From Bacteroidota bacterium (GTDB taxonomy: Bacteria > Bacteroidota > Bacteroidia > Bacteroidales > Tenuifilaceae): 48,772 nucleotides of DNA. Made by a program: the position numbers and the translations under genes. The stretch covers positions 1 through 48,772 of the forward strand of contig JAEXVC010000237.1 in NCBI GenBank assembly GCA_023406715.1. Reading direction: 5' to 3'. The notes below the pieces were generated by a model. The model had not been told where the DNA came from. It made no database searches and saw only the letters and a list, made by a program, of their open reading frames with translations. Shown in pieces: positions 34,601 through 42,582 of the stretch. Position 1 is the first letter of the stretch. Each line of letters begins with the position of its first letter.

Positions 34601-37291
34601 CCAAGAGTAATCAAATTCACATATTGCCAGTAAATTCAAACTACTACCTTCGCATACAGGACTATTGCTTCTTAACTGGAAACTAGGCTTCTTACCAATA
34701 ATTACAGCTACCTCAGAAGAATCTTTACAACCATTGGAGTTAGAAATTAGCAATTTGTAAACACCACTTAAAGAATCACTAGCATTTAAAATAACCGGGT
34801 TGTATAATGATGAAGAGAAGTTATTTGGTCCACTCCATAGATATGTGCAACCTTCGGCAAAATTGGCGGTTAATTTAATACTATCACCCCAGCAAATTGG
34901 ATAATTTACGGTTGCATTAGCAACAACTTTTGATATGGTAAGATTCAAAGTGATTATGCTATCGCAACCAAATGAATTAGTAAGGGTTTGCGTATAAGTT
35001 CCCGATTCAATATAAACTTTACTATTTAACGTGTAGGAATTACAAGCTATAACATTTAATGTTGAGTAAGTGATGGGACAACTATTTAATCGAACAATTC
35101 TTGTTTTGATATTTCCATTATACTGGCTAAAATCTCCTGAAATAAGTATTTTATTATCGTTCTGAATTTTTACAGATTTAATTGAGCCATTGGCTCCAGA
35201 GCCCACATACAAAGTGTTATCTATACTTCCATTTATGAGCAAGCGAGCCAATCTATTATATGAAATACCATTAAATGTGGTAAAATCGCCTGAGACCAAA
35301 ATCATATTATCTGCCTGAATAGCAACGGATAAAACTGAGGAATTCGCTCCTAAGCCAACATTAAAAGTCTGGTCTACAGCACCACTACTCAATACTCTCA
35401 AAAATCTATTACGAGCAACGCCGTTGTAAGAAGTAAAACTTCCACCAGCAAGAATATTCCCGTCGGTTTGGAGTGCTAGTGCATTAACTGTATTGTTAAA
35501 TCCTGTTCCTATCGAAAAGGTTGCATCAATGGTTCCATTGGTGTTAATTCGAACAACTCTATTTCTGCTAGTTCCATTATAAGAAGTAAAAGCACCTGCA
35601 GCCAAAATTTTACCATCGAGTTGAAGTATCAATGAATTAACTGTTGAATTAAAACCTGTTCCCATCGAGAATGTTGCGTCAAATGCTCCTGAAGTAGTTA
35701 AACGAGCAATTCTATTTCGTGTAGTCCCATTAAAAGTGGTAAAAGCCCCCCCTACTAATATCTTACCATCGGACTGAATCGAAACGGTATAAATTGAGTT
35801 ATTCGCACCTGTTCCTGGCAAAAAAGTATTATCAATTGACCCATCAACATTTAAACGGGCAATTCTATTCCTTGAAACACCTCCGTAAGTAGTAAAATCG
35901 CCTGCAATAATAATTCTTCCATCGGGTTGTACTGCAAGAGCATAGATAGCGCCATTAGCTCCAGAAGCAGGGTTAAAAGTTAAATCGACACTTCCATTCG
36001 AGTTTAAACGTGCAATACGTGTTCTAATCGTATCGTTATAAGAGGTAAAATTTCCAGCAATTATTATTTTTCCATCAGTCTGAATTGCTGTACTATTAAT
36101 TACTGCATTTGCACCTGTATTTGTATTAAACCGCAGGTCAACAACTCCGTTTAAATCTGCTAACGAAATATAACTTCTATTTACACCATTATATTGAGTA
36201 AATAACCCTGTTATAATTATTTTTGAATTAACTAAACTGAGAGAATTAACAGTACTATTTGAACCGTTGGTTGGATTAAAACCACTATCGAGATTTCCGG
36301 TTAGGTTTAATCTGGCAATTCTTGCTCTGCTTGTTCCATTAAATGTAGTAAAATCGCCACCAATTAGAATTTTTCCATCCGATAGAATCAAAATCGACTT
36401 AACAGTGTTATTTGCTCCTGTTCCAGGATTGAAACCTGTGTCCAAAGTTCCGGTTGAATTTAAGCGGGCAATTCTGTTTCTCAAAGTACCATTAAAAGTT
36501 GTAAAACTTCCACCAATAATGTATTTTCCGTCGGATTGAATTGCAACAGAATTAATTGTGTTGTTGGCTCCTGATGAAGGTGCAAAATTTGTATCGACAG
36601 TTCCGTTAGAATTTATTCGGGCTATTCGGTTTCGGGTGATTCCTCCATAAGAAGTGAACTCTCCTACAATTAAGATTTTGCCATCAGATTGAACTTTTAC
36701 AGAATTAACAATTCCGTTAGCTCCTTTTCCGATTGAAAATGTAGCATCAACAGAACCAGTTGAGTTTAATCGTAAAATTCTATTATAAGAAACACCATTG
36801 TATTTTGTAAAATTCCCTCCAATAATGATTTTACCATCGGACTGAATCCATAAAGTATATATTGTTCTATTTGCTCCTGAGCCTGGGTTAAAAGTTGCGT
36901 CCAATGAGCCTGTTGGGGTTATTTGAGCAATTCTACTTCTGGATATTCCGTTATAAGAAGTAAAATCACCACCTATAACAATGCTACCATTTGTTTTCAG
37001 TGCAACGTTATAAATTGTGTTATTAGCACCACTTCCTACATTAAACGTATTATCCAAACTTCCATCCGGAAGCACCCTTGCTATTCTATTGGTACTTACT
37101 CCATTGTATGAAGTAAAATTTCCAACAATAATAATTTTTCCATCTGGTTGAACAACCGAGGCAAATATTTCACCGTTAGCACCAGAACTTATCCCTTTAT
37201 CAATGGGATTAAAACTATTGTCAATGCTTCCTTGCTGAGCGCTTGCAAAATGAAAACACAACAATAACAAGAAGGAATAAAATTTCCTCAT
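31676..37291 (-). CDS. Giant delta-60-type repeat protein with T9SS sorting domain
   Basis: The 1871-residue protein has a signal peptide ending ASAQ. An array of 14 repeats of about 51 residues follows (about 40-740). A region of about 235 residues then has a Cys-rich module and two Ig-like modules (WSGPNNFSS, SWKGPQGFIS). A second array of 14 repeats (about 975-1665), a related Cys module (YYESGTYSNEITDDFG), another Ig-like part and a type A sorting tail (about 1795-1871, FRVYPNPF, NLKSGIYIVKVLS) complete it. The repeat pattern is DGKIIIGGNFTSYNG..RNRIARLNSDGSVD, the delta-60/DUF5122 beta-propeller type. It is exported by the type IX system and anchored or released at the surface. The ligand is unknown. 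Confidence 0.92.
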   Translation of the reverse strand: MRKFYSFLLLLCFHFASAQQGSIDNSFNPIDKGISSGANGEIFASVVQPDGKIIIVGNFTSYNGVSTNRIARVLPDGSLDNTFNVGSGANNTIYNVALKTNGSIVIGGDFTSYNGISRSRIAQITPTGSLDATFNPGSGANRTIYTLWIQSDGKIIIGGNFTKYNGVSYNRILRLNSTGSVDATFSIGKGANGIVNSVKVQSDGKILIVGEFTSYGGITRNRIARINSNGTVDTNFAPSSGANNTINSVAIQSDGKYIIGGSFTTFNGTLRNRIARLNSTGTLDTGFNPGTGANNTVKSILILSDGKILIGGDFTTFNGTSRARIARLNLTGNLDSGFNPTNGSNSTVNSLSLVNSKIIITGLFTQYNGVNRSYISLADLNGVVDLRFNTNTGANAVINSTAIQTDGKIIIAGNFTSYNDTIRTRIARLNSNGSVDLTFNPASGANGAIYALAVQPDGRIIIAGDFTTYGGVSRNRIARLNVDGSIDNTFLPGTGANNSIYTVSIQSDGKILVGGAFTTFNGTTRNRIARLTTSGAFDATFSMGTGFNSTVNSLILQLDGKILAAGAFTSYNGTSRNRVVRINTNGTIDATFSIGTGFNNTVNALALQTDGNILAGGSFTSYNGVARNRFLRVLSSGAVDQTFNVGLGANSSVLSVAIQADNMILVSGDFTTFNGISYNRLARLLINGSIDNTLYVGSGANGSIKSVKIQNDNKILISGDFSQYNGNIKTRIVRLNSCPITYSTLNVIACNSYTLNSKVYIESGTYTQTLTNSFGCDSIITLNLTISKVVANATVNYPICWGDSIKLTANFAEGCTYLWSGPNNFSSSLYNPVILNASDSLSGVYKLLISNSNGCKDSSEVAVIIGKKPSFQLRSNSPVCEGSSLNLLAICEFDYSWKGPQGFISNEQNPIIKNSTINHSGSYFVTAIDDSGCSSTDSLSVVINPNSDLNLDDYLFNQPAGPNHWVLTSLKQTNSKLLLGGQFTAFNGVSQNRLVRLNPDGNVDDEFDICIGANEAIHSIAETSEGKILVAGYFTKYGNVDVNRLARINDDGSLDLTFNVGSGANNRIKKIQVLKNNKILIAGSFSTFNGRSQSRIALLNADGTIDSTFLSGVGANSHINDFAIDSTGKIILVGSFTRFNNSIFNRIVRLNADGSIDNTFNPGLGPNSTVRSVSIQVDGKIIIGGHFTLYNNLTAIRVVRLNSDGSYDETFNTGMGFNDAVYAIASQSDGKVLLGGYFTSYNGVENVNRFVRLNNDGTLDSTYNIGTGFNVALSSISLQSDGGALVTGGFTIYNGINKRNFLFLNTDGSVNEETLPINTFGANSTVYSIAIQNDSKILAVGNFTNYNGNNTNRVVRIFPTGTFDTSFVTGSGFDNIVKTTKVLSNNKIAIGGYFTYYNNISISRFAVLNNDGTLDNNENIGTGFNSAVLSIQEYSSGKLLIAGAFRAYNGKVANRLVRLNSDLSFDSTFNIGNGPNSSVFSSIILPDNRIAIAGAFTSFNGKVANRIAILNDDGSLDESFNVDFGPNATVLNIAAQSDGKIIAVGYFTQFNGVEVSRVVRINPDGSIDSSFNTGIGADNIITSINIQNDGKIILSGFFVYFNEYKVNRVVRLNSDGSVDTNFNQNSAGANKAVWTSCLNSKINELYLGGSFTSFNGRTRGRIARLRLSNAPSVIEISKTSCGCVEFNKQLYYESGTYSNEITDDFGDKSIVNLSLSIFNPDSTIYRINDEIIANADDVNYQWYNADIQRPVEGATGKHFWPAKDGNYYVVISNSNCKKQSESIMFNFEHQKIENKFFRVYPNPFTDKLNISLQTDNSVIINIFDLTGRLVYNTSTFINDNYDIDLSNLKSGIYIVKVLSANKEFSQKVVKN
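32296..34366 (-). repeat. Second 14-copy array of ~153-base coding repeats
   Basis: Fourteen repeats of about 51 codons lie in frame within the large T9SS cargo gene. They are more divergent than the first array, and the DNA copies are no longer identical. Array limits are estimated from the protein motif GG.FT.(Y/F)NG. Confidence 0.7.
35071..37171 (-). repeat. First 14-copy array of ~153-base coding repeats
   Basis: Fourteen in-frame repeats of about 51 codons encode the N-terminal half of the T9SS cargo. Neighbouring copies share motifs such as FTSYNG, NRIARLN and SDGKI. Limits are estimated from the protein. Confidence 0.7.
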
Positions 37292-37453
37292 ACTTTAGTA
37301 CCTTAACCTTATCAACAGATTAACTAACGTACTATATTTAAAAAGGTTGAGGATTTGGACAGGATAAATAGTTTATTTTGACAAAAGACATGTATCTGTT
37401 GACAAAAAAACTTATGTGATATTTTTAAACAAACATTAAATCCTTCCAATTAA

Positions 37454-37948
37454 TTATAAAAGATTAGAATAAAATCGATAATTCTCCTCATCAAAACAGA
37501 CAAAAAGAACTTTCTTAGGATACTTATTCTTTTCGAGAAATGATTTTACTACGCTAACAGCAATTTCTGCGGCAAGCTTTTTAGGGAATCCGTAGACTCC
37601 AGTACTGATATTTGGGAAAGCTATACTTTTCAGAGATTTTTCGTTGGCAATTTTTAAACAGTTGGTATAGGCTTTTCGCAAAAGTACAGTTTCATCGTTT
37701 ATTCCGCTACGCCATATTGGACCAACAGTGTGTATTACATATTTTGCCTTTAGGTTGTAGCCTTTTGTAATACGGGCTTCACCGGTTGGGCATCCTCCTA
37801 TCTTCTTGCATTCCTCTAAAAGTAAAGAGCCCGCAGCACGGTGAATAGCACCGTCAACGCCACCTCCGCCAAGTAAACTTTCGTTGGCGGCGTTAACAAT
37901 AGCTTCAACATCAAGTTGAGTTATATCTCCCTTTACAAGTTCTATCAT
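37454..37948 (-). CDS. Macro domain protein (O-acetyl-ADP-ribose deacetylase type)
   Basis: The 164-residue protein is one macro domain of the MacroD/YmdB type. It has KGDITQLDVEAIVNAAN, LLGGGGVDGAIH, GPIWRSG and FPNISTGVYGFP, which form the ADP-ribose pocket with the conserved Asn and the GGGV loop. Members remove ADP-ribose from acidic residues or hydrolyse O-acetyl-ADP-ribose. The ATG follows the pheT stop directly (TAAATG), so it is co-transcribed and probably translationally coupled with pheT. A functional link between the two is not established. Confidence 0.9.
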   Translation of the reverse strand: MIELVKGDITQLDVEAIVNAANESLLGGGGVDGAIHRAAGSLLLEECKKIGGCPTGEARITKGYNLKAKYVIHTVGPIWRSGINDETVLLRKAYTNCLKIANEKSLKSIAFPNISTGVYGFPKKLAAEIAVSVVKSFLEKNKYPKKVLFVCFDEENYRFYSNLL

Positions 37949-40408
37949 TTACCTTAATTGTGCACCTAACTCCTTGGTATAAGCATCAATTAACCGTTTC
38001 ATAGTGCGGTCAATTTGCTCGTCGGTTAGGGTTTTCGATTCATCCTGCAGGGTAAAACTAACTGCGTATGACTTTTTACCCTCAGGAAGATTCTTTCCTT
38101 GGTATACATCGAACAAGTTTACGTTTTTAAGCATTTTGCGCTCAGTTGCGTAAGCAAGTTTACGAACCTGTTCATAACTTACACTATTATCGATGAGTAA
38201 AGCCAAATCACGACGAACCTCAGGGTACTTAGGCAACTCGGAGTACGATATTTTATTCTTTGTCGATTGCTTTAACATCATCTCCCACTCTATCTCAGCA
38301 AAGAACACGTCGGCCTTGATATCAAAATCCTTTGTAAGATTGCTATTTATCACTCCAAAGGTTGCAACAACCTTACTCCCGTTGGTTTTGTATACCATTC
38401 CGTAATCGTAAATATCTGCAGGAGTCTCTGTATGCTCTAACGCATCTGCATCAAATCCAAACCTGTTAAGCAATGAGTGAACAAAACTCTTTAGGTTGAA
38501 GAAGTTTACCTTATCGGACTTTTGCGACCAATGTTCAGCATCCTTATCGCCTGTTAACCAAATTGCTAGACGGAAATTCTCGGTATATCTATCTAAGGGA
38601 GTTTTTGGGTTTTCAATATCGGCATTGAACTTATAGCAATTACCAAATTCGTAAAGTTTTAAATCAGGGTTGCGGAAATTTGTATTGCGCTGAATACTCT
38701 CCAATCCTCCAAATAGCAATGTTTGGCGCAACACGCTCAAATCGTTGCTTAGCGGATTCAGAATTTGAACAGAGTTCTGTTCTGGGAAAGTAATCAAATC
38801 CTTATAGTATGCAGCCTTTGTTAAAGAGTTACACATTATCTCGTTAAAACGATTATTGGTCAAGAAATCGGCAGCAATGTTCTGTAGTTGATATGAATCG
38901 GGTTTCTTGGAGTAACTTAATGTGCTACTAACCTTTTGAGGCATCTCAATATTGTTGTAGCCATAAATTCTGAGTACATCCTCCACCACATCGGCTTCGC
39001 GTAAAACATCCACTCTGTAGGTTGGAACGGCCAAAGCCCAGTCGTTGCCATTCTTTGAGGTAACATCTATCTCTAATCCTTTAAGAATAGTTTCGATAGT
39101 TTCAGTTGGAATTTGCTTTCCTATTAAACTCCAAGCACGCTCAACATTAAACTCAACCTTGAATTTATCTACAGGAGTTGTGTAAACATCAACTATTTCC
39201 GATGATATTGTTCCACCAGCAACCTCCTTAATAAGCATTGCAGCGCGTTTTAACGCCCATATGGTTATGTTTACATCGGTTCCACGCTCAAAACGGAACG
39301 ATGCATCGGTATTTAATCCGTGTCTACGCGCTGTTTTACGAACCGATACAGGGTTAAAACAAGCACTCTCAATAAAAACCTTTGTAGTTTTCTCTGTAAC
39401 TCCTGAATGTAATCCACCGAACACACCTGCAATACACATTGGCTCTGAATCGTTACAAATCATCAAGTCGTCGGCGTGAAGTTTACGCTCAACGCCATCG
39501 AGAGTTACAAAAGGTGTTCCCTCTGGCATTGTGCGAACCACAACCTTATTCCCTTTAATTACATCGGCATCGAAAGCGTGAAGTGGCTGACCAATCTCGT
39601 GAAGCACATAGTTGGTTACATCCACAACATTGTTGATTGGGTTTAAGCCGATGGCTTTAAGCCTATCCTGTAGCCATTTTGGCGATGGCCCAACCTTAAT
39701 ACCGTTTACAGTTACCCCAGAATAACGAGGACACGCCTGAGTTGCAACAACCTCCACGGGAATTGTCAACGATTGATTATCGACCTTAAAACCATCAACA
39801 CTAGGTTTTACTGCATGTTTTAAATTTTTATGCAAGCCTAGGTAAGCCATTAAATCGCGAGCAACACCAAAATGCGAAGCAGCATCAATACGGTTTGGAG
39901 TTAGGCCAATTTCGTACTGATAATCGTCAACTATTTGAAAATACTCGCGAGCAGTTGTGCCAATTTTAGTATCGTTTGGTAAAACCATAATGCCTGCATG
40001 GGATGTTCCAACGCCAAGTTCATCCTCAGCACAAATCATCCCTTCCGATGCAGCACCACGAATTTTTGCTTTCTTTATTACAATTTCCTCGTTACCAAAG
40101 TAAAGTTTTGTACCAACAGTAGCCACCAACACTTTTTGCCCTTTGGCAACATTAGGAGCTCCGCATACCACATTTAAAGGCTCGGCCTGTCCAACATTAA
40201 CTGTGGTAATGCTGAGTTTATCGGCATCGGGGTGTTTTTCGCAGGTAAGCACCTCTCCCACTACAACTCCTTCGAGTCCACCTTTAATGGTTTCAATCTT
40301 CTCCAAACCTTCAACCTCAAGGCCAATAGATGTAAGTATTTTAGCAATTTGCTCGGGTGCTAAATCAACATCGATATACTGCTTTAACCAGCTATGTGAA
40401 ATCTTCAT
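37949..40408 (-). CDS. pheT: Phenylalanine--tRNA ligase beta subunit
   Basis: The 819-residue subunit has full family length and order. An N-terminal tRNA-binding OB domain (about 40-150, KHPDADKLSITTVNVG) is followed by the B3/B4 editing region (about 210-400, NNVVDVTNYVLHEIGQPLHA) and the B5 domain (about 400-475). The catalytic-like core comes next, then the C-terminal anticodon-binding domain (about 725-819, YPEVRRDLALLID). It works as an alpha2-beta2 enzyme with PheS, whose gene is not in the window. A good promoter lies 49-79 bases upstream. The macro-domain gene follows without a gap. Confidence 0.97.
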   Translation of the reverse strand: MKISHSWLKQYIDVDLAPEQIAKILTSIGLEVEGLEKIETIKGGLEGVVVGEVLTCEKHPDADKLSITTVNVGQAEPLNVVCGAPNVAKGQKVLVATVGTKLYFGNEEIVIKKAKIRGAASEGMICAEDELGVGTSHAGIMVLPNDTKIGTTAREYFQIVDDYQYEIGLTPNRIDAASHFGVARDLMAYLGLHKNLKHAVKPSVDGFKVDNQSLTIPVEVVATQACPRYSGVTVNGIKVGPSPKWLQDRLKAIGLNPINNVVDVTNYVLHEIGQPLHAFDADVIKGNKVVVRTMPEGTPFVTLDGVERKLHADDLMICNDSEPMCIAGVFGGLHSGVTEKTTKVFIESACFNPVSVRKTARRHGLNTDASFRFERGTDVNITIWALKRAAMLIKEVAGGTISSEIVDVYTTPVDKFKVEFNVERAWSLIGKQIPTETIETILKGLEIDVTSKNGNDWALAVPTYRVDVLREADVVEDVLRIYGYNNIEMPQKVSSTLSYSKKPDSYQLQNIAADFLTNNRFNEIMCNSLTKAAYYKDLITFPEQNSVQILNPLSNDLSVLRQTLLFGGLESIQRNTNFRNPDLKLYEFGNCYKFNADIENPKTPLDRYTENFRLAIWLTGDKDAEHWSQKSDKVNFFNLKSFVHSLLNRFGFDADALEHTETPADIYDYGMVYKTNGSKVVATFGVINSNLTKDFDIKADVFFAEIEWEMMLKQSTKNKISYSELPKYPEVRRDLALLIDNSVSYEQVRKLAYATERKMLKNVNLFDVYQGKNLPEGKKSYAVSFTLQDESKTLTDEQIDRTMKRLIDAYTKELGAQLR

Positions 40409-40456
40409 CGGTAGAAACTTTATATTTTAAGGAATATTAAAAACTTTACAAGTGAG

Positions 40457-40487
40457 CAAAAGTAAAGATAATTTGGCAATTGGACAA
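40457..40487 (-). promoter_or_regulatory. Promoter of pheT
   Basis: On the minus strand, TTG (40487-40485), 20 bases, then TACTTTTG (40464-40457): a perfect -7 box and a partial -33 box of the Bacteroidota type. The pheT ATG is 48 bases downstream. Confidence 0.55.
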
Positions 40488-40580
40488 TTAGGCAGTGAGA
40501 CAATTTGAAAATTAGACAATTTGTGAATTGGCAAATGAGAGAATAAGTCAATGAGTTAATTTGAAAATTAGGAGATTTTG
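40480..40580. repeat. Degenerate short tandem-like repeats, AT-rich
   Basis: Units resembling GACAATTTGAAAATTAG recur irregularly about five times (GGACAATTAG, GACAATTTGAAAATTAG, GACAATTTGTGAATTGG, and so on). They look like non-coding filler. Confidence 0.4.
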
Positions 40581-40639
40581 AGAGCATTAAAACGGGAGTA
40601 AAATGCAGAATGATAAACTCTTAGTGTAAAAGTTAAAAG

Positions 40640-40682
40640 CCCGAACGGGACATTAGCAATAGCCCCGAGTTTTAACTCGGGG
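40640..40682. repeat. Double-palindrome extragenic repeat
   Basis: CCCGAACGGG (40640-40649) is followed by CCCCGAGTT (40663-40671) pairing with AACTCGGGG (40674-40682). The plan, a small CCCG..CGGG unit followed by a larger CCCCG..CGGGG hairpin, recalls elements I have seen dispersed in other Bacteroidota genomes. Confidence 0.5.
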
Positions 40683-40805
40683 AACAAATGCGTAACATAT
40701 TAAAGTGATTCAAGTAACGGCAAATATTTGAATGGACATTGAGTAGTTACATCGCATTGGGCAAAAACTCATATGAAACATGAATTGCAAATTTATCGCA
40801 CCAAC

Positions 40806-40863
40806 TCACCCCTAGCCCCTCTCTTCCTGACTCCGCCAGTTGGCGGATAAACTCAGAGAGGGG
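40806..40863. repeat. Nested-hairpin repeat, copy 2
   Basis: ACTCACCCCTA leads into outer arms CCCCTCTCT (40816-40824) and AGAGAGGGG (40855-40863). The inner stem is CCGCCA (40833-40838) and TGGCGG (40841-40846). Same plan and leading bases as the copy at 2429-2465. Confidence 0.65.
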
Positions 40864-40983
40864 AACAAGACCGTTACATATTTACAAATCTCACATCAAC
40901 TTAATAACTCAATATTCAATTAACCCCCACCCTAATCCTAAGAAAATTTTTCTACCAAAAGGTATCACGTAGGAAAAAAACAT

Positions 40984-40991
40984 TACTTTTG
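40984..40991 (+). promoter_or_regulatory. -7 box of the lysC leader transcript
   Basis: TACTTTTG matches TAnnTTTG exactly. It lies 22 bases before the leader peptide ATG at 41014, giving a leader of about 15 bases. No -33 TTTG is visible at the usual spacing. Confidence 0.5.
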
Positions 40992-41013
40992 CGATGTTTA
41001 ATCAACCAATTTT

Positions 41014-41133
41014 ATGATTAACAATTCAGCCATTTGCATAAAGACCAACAACTTCGTACTCAATATGGGTATGAAGCAAATGTCTATGTGCAAGAAACGC
41101 TCGTCGTTGCAGGCTGATAGTATAGTACCATAG
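41014..41133 (+). CDS. Candidate leader peptide of the lysC-lysA operon (39 residues)
   Basis: A 39-codon frame starts 22 bases after a perfect -7 box and ends with TAG at 41131. Its middle reads MGMKQMSMCKKR (codons 18-29), with four Met and three Lys codons in 11 positions (18-28). Over the whole peptide, Met, Lys, Ile, Thr and Asn (the aspartate family) make up about half of the residues. An attenuator-type hairpin with T-run follows 28 bases after the stop. Codons 32-34 contain TGCAGGC, complementary to the first arm of that hairpin. This is the layout of ribosome-mediated transcription attenuation. The peptide is too short to judge by homology. Confidence 0.6.
   Translation: MINNSAICIKTNNFVLNMGMKQMSMCKKRSSLQADSIVP
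41108..41114 (+). promoter_or_regulatory. Antiterminator segment in the lysC leader
   Basis: TGCAGGC can pair perfectly with GCCTGCA (41165-41171) in the first arm of the terminator; G-T pairs on both sides could extend it to nine. A ribosome stalled at Met codons 18-25 (41065-41089) would leave this segment free. One at the stop codon would cover it. Confidence 0.5.
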
Positions 41134-41161
41134 TGTAAACACGTGAACTAGATACCAAACC

Positions 41162-41191
41162 AAGGCCTGCAGGAAACTGCGGGCCTTTTTT
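41162..41191 (+). terminator. Attenuator terminator before lysC
   Basis: AAGGCCTGCAG (41162-41172), loop GAAA, CTGCGGGCCTT (41177-41187) with one G-T pair, and a run of six T residues (41186-41191). It stands between the leader peptide and the lysC ATG at 41220, so it controls read-through into the operon. Confidence 0.75.
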
Positions 41192-41219
41192 GTTTAACCA
41201 TTTAATACAAAACATTAAA

Positions 41220-42578
41220 ATGAAAGTCTTAAAATTTGGAGGCACTTCGGTAGGAAGCGCTGAGCGAATCAGGAGCATTGCAAACTTGCTCCCAAACAAC
41301 GAACCCTGTGTTGTTGTGCTTTCAGCAATGGCTGGAACAACCAATTCTTTAATAGATATTACCAATGAGGCAATCGGCGGTAAGATGCTTATGGCCATTG
41401 AAAAGACTAAGAAACTTGAGGATAAATATATATCAACCATCGAAAAACTATACGAAACTAAAATATACCGAAACAGAGGAGAAGAATTTGTAAGTGAAAT
41501 ATTTCAGCAAATAATCAGGAAGTTTATTGACGGTTTTACCGATAAGGATTCTCTTGAAATTGTTGCATTTGGAGAGATTCTGTCTACAGGTCTATTCCAT
41601 ATGTACTTAACTGAACTTGGAAAAAAGTCGGCATACCTATCGGCTTTACGCTTTATGAGAACCGACAAGGACAAAGAGCCCGACTACTTTTACATTGAAG
41701 AAAGCATTGATAGAGCAATATCAACCAATCCTTTTGCACAGGTTTACATAACAGAGGGATTTATTTGTAGAAATTCAATTGGCGAGATTGATAATCTTGG
41801 TCGCGGAGGAAGCGATTATACCGCTGCAATAATTGGTAATGCCGTAAATGCAAATGAAGTTCAAATTTGGACTGATATTGATGGTTTGCACAACAACGAC
41901 CCTCGGTTTGTTGAGAACACAACCCCATTAAGGTCGCTATCGTACGATGAGGCTGCAGAGCTGGCCTACTTTGGCGCAAAAATATTGCATCCTGCAACAA
42001 TTCAACCTTGTAGAGTTAAGGGAATTCCTGTGCTATTGAAGAACACCTTGCAACCCGAGGATGAAGGAACATTAATTACTGCATTCCACAACCCACAAGG
42101 AGTTAAAGCAATTGCCGCAAAGGATGGTATTACTGCAATTAATATACGTTCATCGAGAATGCTGCTTGCCTATGGTTTCTTAAACAAGGTTTTTGAAGTA
42201 TTCAATCATTATAAAACTGCGGTTGACATGATTACAACTTCGGAGGTGGCGATATCGCTAACAATAGATAACACCGAGAATCTTAACGCCATCACCAAAC
42301 AACTCTCGGCTTTCTCTAGCGTTGATGTGGAGCATAATCAAACAATCATTTGTATTGTTGGCGATTTTGTGGCCAACCGCAATGGCTATGCGGCCCTTGT
42401 TTTTGGAGCATTAAAGGAGATACCTATCAGAATGATATCGTATGGTGGAAGTAACAACAATATATCAGTTTTAATTGACTCAGAGAACAAGGTTAAAGCG
42501 CTTCAGGCTCTTCAAGGTATTGTGGATAACTCCACAGTAATTAACTCGGAATTAGTTACCCAAACCATTAATTGTTAA
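41220..42578 (+). CDS. lysC: Aspartate kinase, monofunctional
   Basis: The 453-residue enzyme phosphorylates aspartate, the first step towards lysine, threonine, methionine and diaminopimelate. Features are KFGGTSVGSAERI (5-17) for ATP and substrate, GRGGSDYTAAIIG, WTDIDGLHNNDPR, and AELAYFGAKILHPATIQP. Two C-terminal ACT domains (about 305-450, with MITTSEVAISL and RMISYGGSNNNISVL) bind feedback inhibitors. No homoserine dehydrogenase domain is attached. The ATG at 41220 is used; a TTG at 41190 lies within the terminator T-run. lysA starts 4 bases after the stop. Confidence 0.95.
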   Translation: MKVLKFGGTSVGSAERIRSIANLLPNNEPCVVVLSAMAGTTNSLIDITNEAIGGKMLMAIEKTKKLEDKYISTIEKLYETKIYRNRGEEFVSEIFQQIIRKFIDGFTDKDSLEIVAFGEILSTGLFHMYLTELGKKSAYLSALRFMRTDKDKEPDYFYIEESIDRAISTNPFAQVYITEGFICRNSIGEIDNLGRGGSDYTAAIIGNAVNANEVQIWTDIDGLHNNDPRFVENTTPLRSLSYDEAAELAYFGAKILHPATIQPCRVKGIPVLLKNTLQPEDEGTLITAFHNPQGVKAIAAKDGITAINIRSSRMLLAYGFLNKVFEVFNHYKTAVDMITTSEVAISLTIDNTENLNAITKQLSAFSSVDVEHNQTIICIVGDFVANRNGYAALVFGALKEIPIRMISYGGSNNNISVLIDSENKVKALQALQGIVDNSTVINSELVTQTINC

Positions 42579-42582
42579 AGCG

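Larger units (their letters stand above)
40409..41013. other. Repeat-rich spacer between divergent pheT and lysC
   Basis: This 605-base region holds the pheT promoter on the left, AT-rich short repeats, two GC-rich extragenic repeat elements (40640-40682 and 40816-40863), and the promoter of the lysC leader on the right. No protein-coding frame looks convincing on either strand. Confidence 0.6.

Noticed and set aside
31676..37291. CRISPR-like or satellite reading of the periodic DNA in this stretch
   Set aside because: The period is about 153 bases, copies are diverged, and the frame is open throughout. The repetition is at protein level.
40992..41220. Lysine riboswitch upstream of lysC
   Set aside because: The leader of about 220 bases lacks the long five-helix layout and conserved core I would expect. 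A short peptide frame plus attenuator explains it better.
41084..41440. Minus-strand frame of 118 codons
   Set aside because: Antisense to the lysC leader, terminator and first part of lysC.
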